From the NCBI GenBank assembly GCA_029465975.1, contig CM055759.1:11972744-12036743 (forward strand): a DNA stretch of 64,000 nucleotides. The letters are read 5' to 3'. Source of the stretch: Dallia pectoralis. Its lineage: Eukaryota; Chordata; Actinopteri; Esociformes; Umbridae. The notes beneath the pieces are model-generated. The model saw only the letters and a list, made by a program, of their open reading frames with translations, made no database searches and was not told where the DNA came from. Of the stretch, positions 10,976-22,810 are shown in pieces. A program made the translations under genes and the position numbers. Each line of letters begins with the position of its first letter. Within the stretch, counting starts at the first letter, position 1.

Positions 10976-11251
10976 TTGAGATTGTTCAATCAACCCAGTG
11001 TAGGTTCACTCAGAGTTACGCGCGTGCACCGCCGCTATAAAAAGGCAGCATGGAGCCGTGATACTACGATTCACCATGGCAACCAGCATTACTACCGCAT
11101 ACGTCACCCCAAGCTTGAAATACTGATGCAGGCTTACCGCGACTATGAACACGTATTTAGAAAAAAAATGCTGCTCGGGTCAACGCGTAAGTTCCAATAT
11201 AGTGTTTTAATTAGAATTTTAATTTACACAATAATTTCAATTTATACTTAA
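10976..11251 (+). pseudogene. Harbinger Myb/SANT-like protein N-terminal fragment
   Basis: Within this 91-codon frame, KLEILMQAYRDYEHVFRKK (about residues 48-66) resembles the opening helix of the Myb/SANT-like DNA-binding proteins encoded beside Harbinger transposases in fish (pattern LMxAYxxYxxIFxxKSNT). Shortly after LLGSTRKF the frame enters AT-rich sequence and stops, so the second and third helices are missing. The assigned frame start at 10976 lies in the transposon's subterminal repeat and is probably not the real start. An ATG at about 11079 (MATSITTAY) in another frame is another candidate. The family call rests on one short motif. Confidence 0.5.
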
Positions 11252-11731
11252 TATTAATTCCCAGTTGGGAAATTACATTTTTTACACTCTGTTTGTTAGA
11301 ACAAACTACACACAGGCCTTAAATACACACCCATGCTCATATTTAATCGTATATATTTAAAGTATTAATATATTACTGGTAAAATGGAATGGTATTGAAG
11401 CTATAATCTATTTCATTTAGGTGCAATCCTGCGAGTGAAAATCACATTTGTGTGCCATCTGCAGCCAATCGCATTAGGAAATCCTACAATAAATTCTAAG
11501 AATGTATATCATTCTGATCTTGCAGCACCATGTCATTAACCGAATTATAATTAATTGTAAAGGGTTTTACATTATTCACCTGCATCCTAAAACTGATGTT
11601 TGCAAAAAACGTAATGCGACACTAATAATCTGCTCGGATGTAAGAGCATGTCCACGATGGGTTACTAGTGATATGAGGATAAGAATAGGTACATATATGA
11701 TAGCCTACTCTGCGGAGAAAAATTATACCGC

Positions 11732-11785
11732 TCAGATAGGAAGTTATCTGGAAATTTTTTAATTTCCAGATAACTTCCTATCTGA
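11732..11785. repeat. 25-bp perfect palindrome with TTTT loop
   Basis: The left arm 11732-11756 and right arm 11761-11785 are exact reverse complements (arm core CAGATAGGAAGTTATCTGG), separated by four T. It would form a strong hairpin in RNA or single-stranded DNA. Confidence 0.85.
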
Positions 11786-11925
11786 TATTGAGGAAACCCG
11801 ACTAGATGTTTTTTAATTTCCAGATAACTTCCTATCTGATATTGAGGAAACCCGACTAGATGTATTTTAATTTCCAGATAACTTCCTATCTGATATTGAG
11901 GAAACCCAACTAGATGTATTTTAAT
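11761..11925. repeat. 54-bp tandem repeat, three units
   Basis: Three nearly identical units start at 11761, 11815 and 11869. Each begins with the right arm of the adjacent palindrome, so only the first unit has its complement upstream. Confidence 0.85.
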
Positions 11926-12320
11926 TTAAAACAGTTTCTTCATCTGCAGGATCGTGTAACACAAAGGACATGTCATGTTCGAGAAAAAAACCTTTCATCT
12001 TTAACGTCACCTAAGTCAGTTAATAAAATAATCCTATTTTATTCATGCAGATGACAACACTGCGCTAAAATGCGCCTGACTGAATTAATTAAAAATGAAA
12101 TGAAAGAGCGCTGTGTCAGAGGGAGGAGACTGAGAGAAACTCCAGGTTTATTGAAGAAAAACTGCTCCCGACCAGGTTAGGTTCACAGACTCAGTTACCA
12201 TAGTAACTGACTCTGAGGTTAAGTTACCTCCCTTTCTGAAACAGAAAACTCAGTGTTTCCCTTGTCTCAGTGTAAACAAACTCAGAGTTTTCACTAATCC
12301 TCCTTTCTGAAACAGACCCC

Positions 12321-12613
12321 TGATGTGAATCACACATAACAGAGAGATGACAGAGAGTTTATTTTATTTCTTCCTTCCCCCATATGCACACCTGAGAGTA
12401 GGTTTTTGTGAAGTCTTTTTTATCAGACAGACGATTGAAACAAGTTGAAGAATTTACCTTTGATCGGTTGAGCGAATCTGTAACAACTGTGGCAACACTT
12501 ATTTAGATCAATTAGAAAATACATGAAGGAACATAACCTTTATTAAACAATAATGCATGCCATCTAAAACATGACTGAGTCTATTTCCTGTTTAGATGTT
12601 GACAGTCTTCTTC
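12321..12613. other. No gene recognised
   Basis: AT-rich spacer between the Harbinger-like element and the 3' end of the next LINE. Confidence 0.5.
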
Positions 12614-12730
12614 AATAAACATTTATGTTATTTAACTTTTCATTTAACCAGGGAGACACATTGAAACGAGGTCTCTTTTGCAAGTGTGCCGTGGAGTCAT
12701 ATATTATCAAATACAACAACAATTAAAGAC

Positions 12731-13467
12731 TGTGACCTTTTTTCGTTATATTTGTTACTTTCTGTCTCATTTTACCATGAACACACCCCCGGACTGTCTT
12801 GTTTTAATCAATCACACCAGGTACCTATTATCCCATTAGTAAGTGTATATATGTTCCCTGTCACGAGTGACGATCTGGGTGTATTTAGTTGGGAAATGGG
12901 TTTAGCTTATTGCACACAACAGGTGGGTATATTTTAATTAGGTGGGTATTTAAGTTGAGCGTTTGCTTGTTGGTTGTTGTTTCCAATTTCACAAGATAGT
13001 TCGAGGTGAGAGAGCGTTTGTATTAAAAGTGATATTGCTGTTGTTGAGTGAATGTATTATTGTAAGTTGCTGTATATGCGCATTTTCATTTCAGTTCAAC
13101 AAGCTAGTGTTTTTCACCGTTCTCGGTTTGTTTTGTGTTTCTTTAATAAACATGTTTTGAACGGATTACCTGGCTCTGCACATGACTGTTATCCACTACA
13201 CCTGCCGCGATTCGTGACATTCCCTCACATCCCAATGTCTTTGTGCTTCATTGTTACGTGTCATGTCCTCCATGTTGGTGAGTGTTCTGTGTTATGTGTG
13301 TGGATTAGACATGTCATGTTCTTTTTGTAAGTTGATTTATTAAGTGCATTTTATTTAAAGTTTTGTTGCATGTCTTTCAGTTTAGTGCTTATATATAATA
13401 AACCCATTGAATAATATATGCCTGCATTTGGTTCCTGCCACAACACTACACCAATGGGATTGTGACA
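12731..13467 (+). mobile_element. Solo LTR U (interrupted by solo LTR E)
   Basis: Starts TGTGACC, ends TTGTGACA, with perfect target duplication AAGAC (12726-12730 and 13468-13472) inside LINE T. Without solo LTR E and its duplication it is about 371 bp. An AATAAA lies at 13397-13402. No internal region remains, so it arose by LTR-LTR recombination. Confidence 0.88.
12859..13219 (+). mobile_element. Solo LTR E, nested in LTR U
   Basis: 361 bp, TGTCACGAG to TTCGTGACA, with perfect target duplication TTCCC (12854-12858 and 13220-13224). It has TATTTAAG (12947-12954) and AATAAA (13145-13150). Confidence 0.92.
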
Positions 13468-13618
13468 AAGACAAACATACAATTAACAGACACACTGAGA
13501 GTAATTATCTGACTGTAAGCTGGCCATAGTAGCATTGATTGTTGGAGCACAAGCGTACAGAATAGTATCGTCGGCATAAAGGATAAATGTACAATTATTT
13601 ACAAATTGACCAATAGTG

Positions 13619-14084
13619 TTATTGTATATAGTAAAAATAACCTAGAATGGATCCCTGATGAACACCTCTTTTTACGTTAAGAATAACAGACCTAACTCCA
13701 TCCAACACAATAGATTGTGTTCTGTCGGTAAGATAGTTGTAAAACCAAGAACATACAGTAGGACTAAGGCCTATTGATGCCAATATCATGAGCATAATAC
13801 CATACAACAGTATCAAAGGTCTTAGACAAGTCAATAAACAATGCAGCACAAGTTAATTTAGCATCCATAGCATTTACAATATCAATCAGTGTAGAAGCAG
13901 TTACATTGCTATGCTGAGGTCTAAAACCAGATTGATTTGCATTCAAAATACACTTCTTAGACAGAGAAGTGCGGAGCTGCACATTTATCAGTGATTCAAG
14001 AATCTTCGCTGGATTAAGAGGCCTTGAAATTGGGCGATAATTGTTAAGTTTACAACTATCGCCACCCTTATGTAGAGGCAACAC
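13619..14084 (-). pseudogene. Reverse transcriptase fragment of LINE T
   Basis: Two overlapping minus-strand frames carry reverse-transcriptase blocks in order. 13764-14084 has LPLHKGGDSCKLNNYRPIS, ANQSGFRPQHS and ALFIDLSKTFDTV (the first catalytic aspartate region). 13619-13849 has the SWFYNYLTDRTQSIVLDG region and GVHQGSILG. The frame shifts at about 13800, and GVHQGS departs from the usual GVPQGS. The downstream YADD region is replaced by a short junction before the 3' UTR, so the palm is incomplete. These motifs suit a jockey/I/CR1-type LINE; clade not settled. The closest relative is the copy at 44.4-45.5 kb. Confidence 0.85.
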
Positions 14085-14143
14085 AAGTGCAGATTTCCAT
14101 AATACAGGAATAAGTCTTAAGGATGAAGTTAAAAATATGCGTT

Positions 14144-15063
14144 ACATTGTACATCTTCATTTTATTTCTTCACTCTTCAATCACTCAGTTCTGCTTCACT
14201 CTCGTTTCATTGTTTATAAGTTATTCAGCACTTCATTACACTTTCTTCCCAAATTAAATTAAATCATACTCTGTGCAAAATGTATGAGACACAACTGTTA
14301 AACATCTAACCGACTTTCTTTTAATTTATTTATAAATCAATATGGAACGACCATGCTGGCCACAGGGAAACACTTCTCTACAATTAATCTGCCTTGTTTT
14401 GGTAGTATTCTGAGTGGAATAATACCCTGAAGACGAGATAGAAAGGTTGTCAAACAGGAAGTGACAAGTGACTACTAGGGTCCACATAACTTGTAAGGGA
14501 GGGTTTCATTATGTAATTATAATGGGGTTCCAATCCGCTCCCTGGCCTCATCCAGCAACACTTCATTCTTCACTGGAGCCTAGAGAATCTTGCTCCTTGA
14601 CAAATTGCCTATGAATCAGAAAAATAAAGTTCCCCACAAAATGTTGGCTGTTTCTGCTCCAGTTGTCCACACTCAGTGTCCTATGGGTACACGCTGGATG
14701 CTGGCTACACCAACTACATTTGGCGGTCCTGTGCTCTGAGTCAGCAGGCAAAGCAACTGGAAAAATGACATTAGCATCATGCGGGAGCACTACAATGTAA
14801 GTAGTACAATTACCAGGATAACACCTATCCTGCTGGTTGCAAGGGCCAGAAATGTGTTCAATGTATCCTGTCAACAGAATATAATTCAGTAACAATTGTT
14901 TGATCCTGTGAGAGACGTCCAATTGTACTGGGAGACAAGTCAGGTTTGAGAAAAGGATGAATACTTTCAAAATATGCGGTAAGCGCTCAATGCAACTGGC
15001 TGATTGGATAGAGCCAGACAGAAGCAGCAATCCAAACAGAAGGTCTCAACTAATAAACACATA
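14144..15063. other. No gene recognised; one 155-codon frame
   Basis: A minus-strand frame at 14563-15030 (155 codons) is long for this base composition and fairly cysteine-rich in the middle (QQDRCYPGNC, KCSWCSQHPAC). I recognise no domain, splice context or relative. It could be chance or a decayed exon. Confidence 0.4.
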
Positions 15064-15393
15064 TGTCACGGTGGTTTTATTATACCAGTCTCTCACCAGC
15101 ACACTCATAGATAAAGGTATTATTTTCGACACAGCGCATAAATGTCACAAGGACACATATTGAATCCATAGGGAACAAGTCACAATTTATGACAAGTAAC
15201 ATGAAACAATTCCACACAAAGACAGGACCAAACACAGGGAACCCATTTACTCTACTAATGAGGGAATGGACACCAGGTGTGTGTAATGACGAGACAATAC
15301 AATTATGTGATGGGAAGCTAGAAGACCGGTGAAGATTAACGCTGAATCCTGCCTGCAGATGGCGGTAGAATGGCTACGGAGGGAGCTGTGACA
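15064..15393 (-). mobile_element. Solo LTR G
   Basis: Plus-strand ends TGTCACGG and GCTGTGACA bound 330 bp. Read on the minus strand it ends AATAAAACCACCGTGACA, giving the orientation. A shared AACAATTCCACACAAAGACAG block and the GGAGGGAGCT end tie it to LTR H at 43.8 kb. The flanks (ACATA, ACACG) match at only three of five bases. Confidence 0.7.
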
Positions 15394-17080
15394 ACACGCG
15401 GACATAGGTAGAACACATCTAATGAGATGATGTCATGATCTCTTGTGCTTCTTGACTTTCTTTCCTCCACATCTCTCCTTTGACCTCACCTTTTTTCCTG
15501 ACCTAATCTTCACTATAGGCAGTGTTACTAATAATCTTATTAAAAACACATTTATTTCTCTGGTTATTACTTTGTTGTTCCAACCATAGAGCTAAAAGTC
15601 ATTAAATCATAAGTAACTAGCTAATAATAAAATAACAGCATCACCCCATTGCCATACATTTGTCGTGTACTGACACTCCGGATTAAACTTGGTTAAAGCA
15701 AAAGTGCATTTGACACAATTGTTATATGCTGTTGTCTCCCTTAGCAATCTTAGGATGAATGCATTCAAAATCAGTTGATCTGTATCAGATGGGTGTGCCC
15801 AATGACCAAAAAATGCACAACAGGATGTTAAAACTGTGTTCAAGAAAGTATAAGAGGCATCAATGACAGGCATTTTAACTCATTTTTTTAGATGAGAATA
15901 AAGTCTACCTTTGTTCAGAATCTTTTGTACAATGTCAAGCGTCTTGGTGGTGTTAGCCTGTCTATTCTTCAAAGTGAATAGAAAATCTAAAGAGTAGAGA
16001 ATATAAAGAATTTATATGAGTGCGTAAAGCGTTGGCAGTCACACTACTGGATTTGCCAGTCAAAAAAGGAGTTGTCAAGCCAAGAGGTAGCCTGGAGCTC
16101 AATGCTATATCCAATTATTTTTGACACTGTTGGAGAAGTCAAACAAAAGCCATTACATAATTCAGAAACTCTTTCTTTTTTCTTTGTACTGCTACAGAGG
16201 TTAATAATCCGACATCAAGAGTTGTTGTGTATAACTTGTAAAATAATAGGGATCCAGCACATTGTGTGGATAATCAGTAATTACACTGACATATCATTTA
16301 CTATGCAATATAATACAAATGCCTTGCACTAGACCTTGCTAGATTTAATGTTGGGCAAATCATTTATTATTTTCTTTCATGAAATCCTGCTGAATGAATA
16401 AAGGGGAAAATGTATGTCCCCATCAAAGGCATTTATATATATATATATATATATATATTATGTGTTCTTGTCAGTTCATACATTTCACAGTGTATGCAAA
16501 GTGCAAGAGTAAATTAATCCTTTTTCTATGTCCACCCTTAAAAATACAATCCTTTATTCCTATAAAAATCCCCCGATTCTGATAGCGGTGCTGGGAATGT
16601 CATTCTAGAGGGCTGGAATGGAAACAGAGTATCCCTGGGTGACAGTTTCAATCTGCCTAGAAGTGTCTGCTTTTCTCCACAATCAATCAAGGACATGTAT
16701 CTCCCAATTTCCCTGTCACTGAGGCAATGATAGAAGTCACGTATTACCCAGGAACCCTATTCCTTCTATTAATTTGTCGAGTAGTTCGAGTATTCAGCAG
16801 AATACTGGTAAACCAGGTTACTAAAGGTCATATACCAAATGTTGGTATTACACTGTGAAAACATGGGACAACTTAAACATTTTTAGTTTAATACCAGTAA
16901 GCAGTTTTTTACAGAGATTACTGGTCTGGTCAAAAGTTGCACAATAGTGTGAAGAATAAGATGTATTTTGTTGTTCAAATCAATTGATTATCAGATTATT
17001 CTACATATATGTCTATCCTCAGCAGAAAAATTGTGTTTTGCATGGAAGATGTATTGAAATATTTATTATTATTTATATTT
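15394..17080. other. No gene recognised
   Basis: AT-rich. Contains an uninterrupted TA dinucleotide tract at about 16433-16460. Short frames at 15607-15873 (-) and 16072-16332 (+) show no motif. Confidence 0.5.
16433..16460. repeat. (TA)n microsatellite
   Basis: About 14 alternating TA dinucleotides. Confidence 0.9.
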
Positions 17081-17085
17081 ATTCA

Positions 17086-17475
17086 TGTCACAATTCCTTG
17101 TCCACCAGGGACATCTAGTGGCTAAGAGGGTGTTGGAGCATGTTAATTATTTCAGGCGCAGCTGGTTAACATTTGGTTTAATTAAAGTATCACGGCCGTA
17201 TGGGAGTATAAAAGTCACTGGATCTATATGCACATTTGTTGGTTATTATTACCAAAGTCACGACATTAGATATAGGTGAGTGTTGCTAAAATAAGTATTT
17301 GTAATTTCTTGTTTGAATGTTTTATAAGTCGCTGTGTATGCCAAATATTATTTCAGACAAGTTATTGTTTTTGGCTGTTCACATTTTTTTGTGTTTGATA
17401 AATTAACCTGTTTGGAACGGATTAACCTGGCTGTCCATATGGCTTTCCTACATTACACCTCTGCAGTACGTGTCA
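17086..17475 (+). mobile_element. Solo LTR F
   Basis: 390 bp, TGTCACAATT to ACGTGTCA, with perfect target duplication ATTCA (17081-17085 and 17476-17480). It shares GGTGAGTGTT and ATAAGTCGCTG with the LTRs of B and AA, so these are related families. The last bases GTGTCA differ from the usual GTGACA. Confidence 0.9.
17207..17214 (+). promoter_or_regulatory. TATA box in LTR F
   Basis: TATAAAAG about 120 bp into the LTR, the same relative place as in the B LTR. Confidence 0.6.
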
Positions 17476-17480
17476 ATTCA

Positions 17481-19435
17481 GGAAATCGGTTGTCCAGTTC
17501 AACTAGTTTCACCATCCATCCTATTCCATTTTTGCTCCAAGCTCAGATCTATACTTTTAAATAATTGGCTGGAAAAAATCTAATTTTCCACAAAATTGAA
17601 TTGGTTAACTAGCGACTAGGGATATAATAGGAACCCATGCAAGTCAATTTTAAAACATGGCATATCCTTGACACAATGCCAAATTATAATGTGGTTCCTA
17701 AATGGAAATACTTTATGCATGGAATTATAAATATTGCGTGAATCCAAAGGGTAGAACCATTCATACATCATGACATCATTGTCACGTAAAACAAATTGGA
17801 CACATGATATTTTTTACCTTGAGGGCTGAACTCATTATGGTCTATTTGTCACCCAGAGCTGGATATTGTGGTGTATATTTCGCCCATGGCAGGACACAAA
17901 ATATTGTGGTCAATATTAATCTTTTCCTATAGACTCATTTTTTGTTTACTGGGGTGAAGTTGCTAATAGTAGTAGTATGACGCTCTGACGTTCTATTTCT
18001 CTATTTCAATCTTTTTTTCTCATTCAGGATGGACAGTAAACACATTGAAACAGAGAAACCAATAGAAACCAAAGAAGATGATAACAGGATCTTAAAAGGG
18101 AGAAATTAACAAATCATTCGCTTATTCTATGAAATAAGGTTTAGATATCAAAGTGTTTTTGTTGACAGTTTAGCAGATTTTTCTGAAGGTCTAGCAGTGT
18201 TTTAAAATTCTCCGTGAGTAACAAGTGAGTATTGAGGGAAAAAGCTGTGTGCAAGGTAAGCAGACATATACATTTAGGATGTAAATATATATAATGAGAT
18301 ACCAAATGATCTGTCCAGCGTTTGTTCAGTATATAAATTAATAAATGTGTCACACTGTACTTCACAGCTACTCTGCATGAGACCTCAAACAACACTGATG
18401 CAGAAGGTGGCCACAATCAATAGAGGTTAAATAAAAAAGGAAGCAGTTACTTTCCCTGGTTCCCATCTGTCTCTGCAGGACACAGTAGATAAAGGCCAGA
18501 GAAAACATTAGCATTCAGTTCAAACACACACAGGCCTTAGTAAACATGATGACAGGAGTAACATGATTGATTTTACAGCCACATTCCTTTCCCATCCATA
18601 TGTATGGATCCACAATTCCTCTATGTTTTTGCCTATCCTGTCTCATAAGCTTTAGTTGATGAGATGGATCTCACAGTGTTTAGGAGTGGTGTTAGTGCCA
18701 GTGAGTGATGGAAATTGGTTCTCATGTCTTTCTGGGCGTTCTACAAGAAAGTCTATCAAAAAACACATTAATTGAATTGCATTGTACACTTCTTTCGTCC
18801 CCATATTACCTTCAGCACACCATTTTCATTTACAGGCCTATGGGGATGTATTGTTCTGTATCCAGAGATACAGTGAATACAATGAATTCCATTTGGTAAG
18901 CTTACAAAAGCAGGATAAATAAGAGCATCAATGCAATCTGCTAGATGTGAGCACAGATCAAAGGTTTAATTACAGAAAGACCTAACCACAGTGGAGAAGA
19001 GATGACATGACAAGTTTTACTGTTGTTGTGACAGGCCTTTTTAGCTGTTAATCAAATGCCTGATCAATGAAAAGGACTGAGGCCAGCTTTTGGAAAAATT
19101 TTACTCACTGTGCTGCAAAATGTAATTTAACTCTACAATATTCCACTACAATATAACACAATGCATGTTTATTTTATGAAACAACGTGTTATTATTCTAT
19201 GTCTATTGTTCTTACTTTATTATTAACCAGGTGGTTCAAATTCTGACTGCTGATTGGTTTAAAGCCATGACATTACATTTTCTCTACATTGGTAAAACAG
19301 ATGTTTGATAGTTTGCACACATGCCCTACCAAGATTTGGTCCGAAAAATCCATGTCAAAATGTTGAATGATCCAAAGATAACTTATTACAAAACACACAA
19401 TAATAAGAAAAAAACAGACTTCTAAGTGTTTTGAA
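17481..19435. other. No gene recognised
   Basis: About 2 kb of AT-rich unique-looking sequence with only short frames lacking motifs. Confidence 0.5.
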
Positions 19436-19439
19436 TCTT

Positions 19440-19720
19440 AGTTTAAGAATCAATTGGTCAATATGATAAAGCATGGTGGTGGCAGCATTATGCTGTGGGG
19501 ATGGGGATCTGTGCGGGGCAAGAATGTAAGTGTAAGAGTGGCTGAGCCAAAACTTAGACTTAAACCCAATCAATCGTCTCTCGTCCTGTAAATGGCTGCG
19601 CAGCAAAATTCCCCATACATACTTACAGTGTTTAATAGGATTTACCGAGAGCAACAGGGTTCCTAATACTTATGTATATGTTATATTTCAGCGTTTCTAC
19701 ATTTGCTTTGTCATAATGGG
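19440..19720 (+). pseudogene. Tc1/mariner-like transposase scrap
   Basis: A plus-strand frame through about 19455-19500 reads IKHGGGSIMLWGWGS, matching the VKHGGGSVMVWGCF region that precedes the second catalytic aspartate of Tc1-like transposases. The next part contains AEPKLRLKPNQ and then stops. No DDE residue set, helix-turn-helix or terminal repeats can be assigned here. It is a short decayed fragment, and a retroposed composite repeat is possible. Confidence 0.5.
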
Positions 19721-19856
19721 GTACATGCATGCACAAAGTAATTAGATAAAAACAAGAACATTATTATTTTTGTCTCAAAATTAAAAAATATAATGGATAC
19801 ATCTTTTTTTTCCTTTTTTATGTGTAATTTCAATGTAAAATACAGATCACGGTACA

Positions 19857-20096
19857 TGTCACGGTCTCCTTATGGTGTACTGGAAGGAGCCAGATGCGGA
19901 GCCAGGGATAACGTTTGCTGAGTTTTATTGCAAATAAAAAAACGTTATGAAGTGACGTAATTACGCAACGTAACATCATCAAAAAGCTGCAAACCCAGCG
20001 AATAAGCCATGAAGAAGCCCGCAAATAAATCTCATTTGCCAACAAACATAAACACAAAAGACCGTGCAAAGCAGTTTCCCAGTGTGTTACATGACA
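19857..20096 (-). mobile_element. Probable solo LTR CC
   Basis: Plus-strand ends TGTCACGG and ACATGACA bound 240 bp. On the minus strand it carries GCAATAAAACTC and ends GAGACCGTGACA. Flanking pentamers (GTACA, GTGGG) do not match, so the right boundary is uncertain. Confidence 0.45.
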
Positions 20097-22329
20097 GTGG
20101 GGGCAAATTATTTTGCACTTCGTGCAACAAGATGAGAACTTAAATATTCCCATGCTTGCTTATCGAAGGAAGTAATAAGAAATTACTCTTTGCATTAAGT
20201 TAGAAGCCTAGTGAGAACAGGGTGTTGGTGGAATCTCTTTTTTCTCTTTTTCATCAAACCGCAGTTTTTGCAAATTCCCGCAGTTTTTGCAAGTTCCCAC
20301 AATTTTATCGCATAAAATTTCATAAATATCCCGCATATTCCATTGCATTTTTTATGAAAACGTGCCGCATAAACAAGGATTTTTGCCCGCAACAATCACA
20401 AAAAAACTCAGCTGACAGACTGACAAAGTCCTTTTTAAAGTTAATATAATGACAGGGGAGAAGAGAACAAGGTAGGGCATGCTAACAGGGCAGGCTAACA
20501 GGGCAAGCTAACTTGGCAGGCTAACTGGGTAACCGGGCAAGCTAACTTGGCAGGCTAACTGGGTGTCAATTAATTTAGCGGGTGATATAGTAGTTAGATG
20601 TACAGCCACTAGACAGCCTATCTGCACCACTTGGCTGCTGATGGAGTAATATTTAGCCAAACCAATCTCCCTGGCTCCAGTGAAATTATACGATGATGTA
20701 CGATGATAGTGATTGCTCTGACATTCCCTTTACTCACTTTCCTCTTTAATTTCTCTCTGACCGCCCTCTCTCCCTCTGCATTCTCTGTCTTTCGCCCTCT
20801 GTCCTGTTAAAAATGGCAGGCTGTTGGCAGGAGTTTTTGGTTCCTAGACAGCGTTACAATTTAGTGACCTTCCATCCAAAGACTGGCTGGCAGGACTGGA
20901 AACGAGTTGTTCAGTGGTAAATGAAACCGCTGCCAGAAGGTACATAGAGAACTTAGTTAGATTTTTTTGTCAGTTGCGGGTCAGATTTTTTTGTCAGTTG
21001 CTGATTTTCCTCTGGTCACTATGTTGGCGAATTATAACGAGATATTAGTAGCTGAAAATCAGAACATAAAATCACTCTCTACGCATCTGGAACAAGAAGG
21101 AAACTTGAAAGCCTCTCCATCTGCAATGTGTCTGTCTCTATAAGTATGGTTCTCCCCCCATCCTGTATGTATCTTTGTATCCAGAACCACCCTTTCTCCC
21201 ATCTTCTCCTGTCTCTTTCTCCTTAGTCATTGCTCTTTCCCTCCTCATCAATCTCCCCCTCTCTTCCCTTCTGCTCTTTCATTTTCCCTCCACACACTCC
21301 CAAATCTTTCTATTGCCATAACTCTACGCTCTAGTGGCCCCTAACCCTGCCGCTCCTCCTGTCATTCCATTAGAGACTCAGCGTGCTGTGGCAATGTGGC
21401 ACTGGGCTTGGCGTGGCCACTCAGCACTATAGCTGCCTCACATCACTGACAACCAATGATCAATGACCAATCACAGACCCTGCTAATGACACCAGGAAAT
21501 GGGATTAAAAACAACCCATCACAACCTGGACCTGCATTCTCAGGATGGTATGGGTCTGCTCTCTGTCTCTATGTTTTTCTTTCTGTCTCTCTGTTAGCCA
21601 CCCAAAACCTTCTTGTGGTATTAGCAAACCGCTGTGGTTAACGCAAGACAAATAAACTATGCTATGTCCCTTGTTAAACTCACCTCGACTGCTTTTGTTT
21701 AATACCAGCTAGGATTGTTACATTGGGATCATCAGGATCTATTCTTACATTGTGCGGTTTGTGACATTATTCACCATGGATATTATTGGATTGCAAATGA
21801 GTGCCTACCTGATATAATGTTTAGTTTTCTTGCTTTCAACGTAACATTTTTCTCCAACTCCAACTGTAATTGAAAGAAAGAGAAAACAATCATCCATTTT
21901 TAGATTGACTGTTTAAAGTGAATAGAATTTGTTGATTTATGCATGCACTTCTCTTTATCTAGAATTATCAGTCTTAAAAAAAAGAGAATTAAAAAATGTA
22001 GACGTTATCTGGAAGGTGCGGAGAAATGAGGGGTGGAGGAGATGAGGGGTGGAGGAGATGTGTGAGTAGAGTGTGTTAACTCAAATGTAATTATTAGAGG
22101 GATTTAGATGTAAAGGGTGGATGAGTTGAGGGACAGACTAGTGGAGGGGTAGAGGCGGGACTGAAAGAGTAGAAGTGGAGATGTTGGAGGATGAAGGGGT
22201 TGGGGTTTGATGTCTTCAGATCAGTGAAGGAAATGACTCATGAAATATTTATGTAATTCCTCAGTGTCCAGGACAAGCCAGATGTCTCAGTCTGCTTCGA
22301 AACAAGGGTGGAGAAAGCCAGTTATACAG
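20097..22329. other. No gene recognised; short repeats
   Basis: Contains a segment at about 20260-20400 rich in CCGCAGTTTTTGCAA-type motifs that resembles a dispersed fish repeat. A GCTAAC-rich tandem lies at 20478-20565, and two copies of GAGGGGTGGAGGAGAT at about 22027-22060. No coding motif found. Confidence 0.45.
20478..20565. repeat. GGCAGGCTAAC-type short tandem
   Basis: Degenerate repeats of GGGCAAGCTAACTTGGCAGG and shorter variants. Confidence 0.65.
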
Positions 22330-22332
22330 CGC

Positions 22333-22800
22333 CGTTCCTGGACATAACGGAAGAGGGAACCGCTCATACAGGTCTGGTTCAGTACATAATAGAAGATGGA
22401 ACCGCTCATACAGGTCTGGTTCAGTACATAATAGAAGATGGAACCGCTCATACAGGTCTGGTTCTGTATATAATGGAAGAGGGAACCGCTTATACAGGTC
22501 TGGTTCTGTATATAATGGAAGAGGGAACCGCTCATACAGGTCTGGTTCCGTACCTAATGGAATAGGGAACTGCTCATACAGGTCTGGTTCTGTACATAAT
22601 AGAAGAGGGAACCGCTCATTCAGGTCTGGTTCTGTATATAATGGAATAGGGAACCGCTCATACAGGTCTGGTTCAGTACATAATAGAAAAGGGAACCGCA
22701 CATACATATCTGGTTCTGTACATAATGGAAGAGGGAACCGCTTTTACAGGTCTGGTTCCGTACCTAATGGAATAGGGAACCGCTCATACAGGGCCGCTCC
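22333..22800. repeat. 42-bp minisatellite, about 11 units
   Basis: Each unit contains GGAACCGCTCATACAGGTCT and GGTTC(A/T)GTA. The 42-bp period keeps frames open on both strands (minus-strand 14-residue unit with TEPDLYERF). No start context or domain supports a protein. Confidence 0.88.
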
Positions 22801-22810
22801 TGGATATTAG

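Larger units (their letters stand above)
10866..12320. mobile_element. PIF/Harbinger-like DNA transposon remnant
   Basis: Termini GGGGTCCGTTTCA and TGAAACAGACCCC are inverted. Both subterminal regions carry scattered CTCAGAGTT/AACTCTGAG-type motifs, typical of fish Harbinger elements. The interior keeps a piece of the accessory Myb-like protein. No transposase catalytic region is seen, and flanking trinucleotides do not match (TCT against TGA), so the target duplication has decayed or the boundary is off by a base. Confidence 0.65.
12614..14143 (-). mobile_element. LINE copy T, split by nested solo LTRs
   Basis: The 3' end (12614-12730: ACCAGGGAGACACATTG, then AAATACAACAACAATTAA) resumes after the LTR insertion at 13468 with ACAAACATACAATTAACAG. 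It continues into coding sequence to 14143. The same arrangement occurs uninterrupted at 48.2 kb and interrupted at 43.6 kb, so one family has three copies here. It is 5' truncated and frame-shifted. Confidence 0.85.

Noticed and set aside
14563..15030. 155-codon minus-strand frame as a host exon
   Set aside because: No recognisable domain, no convincing splice sites seen, no continuation on either side. Kept only as a note in the gap entry.
15059..15398. Target duplication for solo LTR G (ACATA/ACACG)
   Set aside because: Only three of five bases match, so it is not counted among the perfect duplications.
21420..21716. Possible LTR ending GGATTGTTACA with AAATAAAC upstream
   Set aside because: No matching TG start with a 5-bp duplication could be found.
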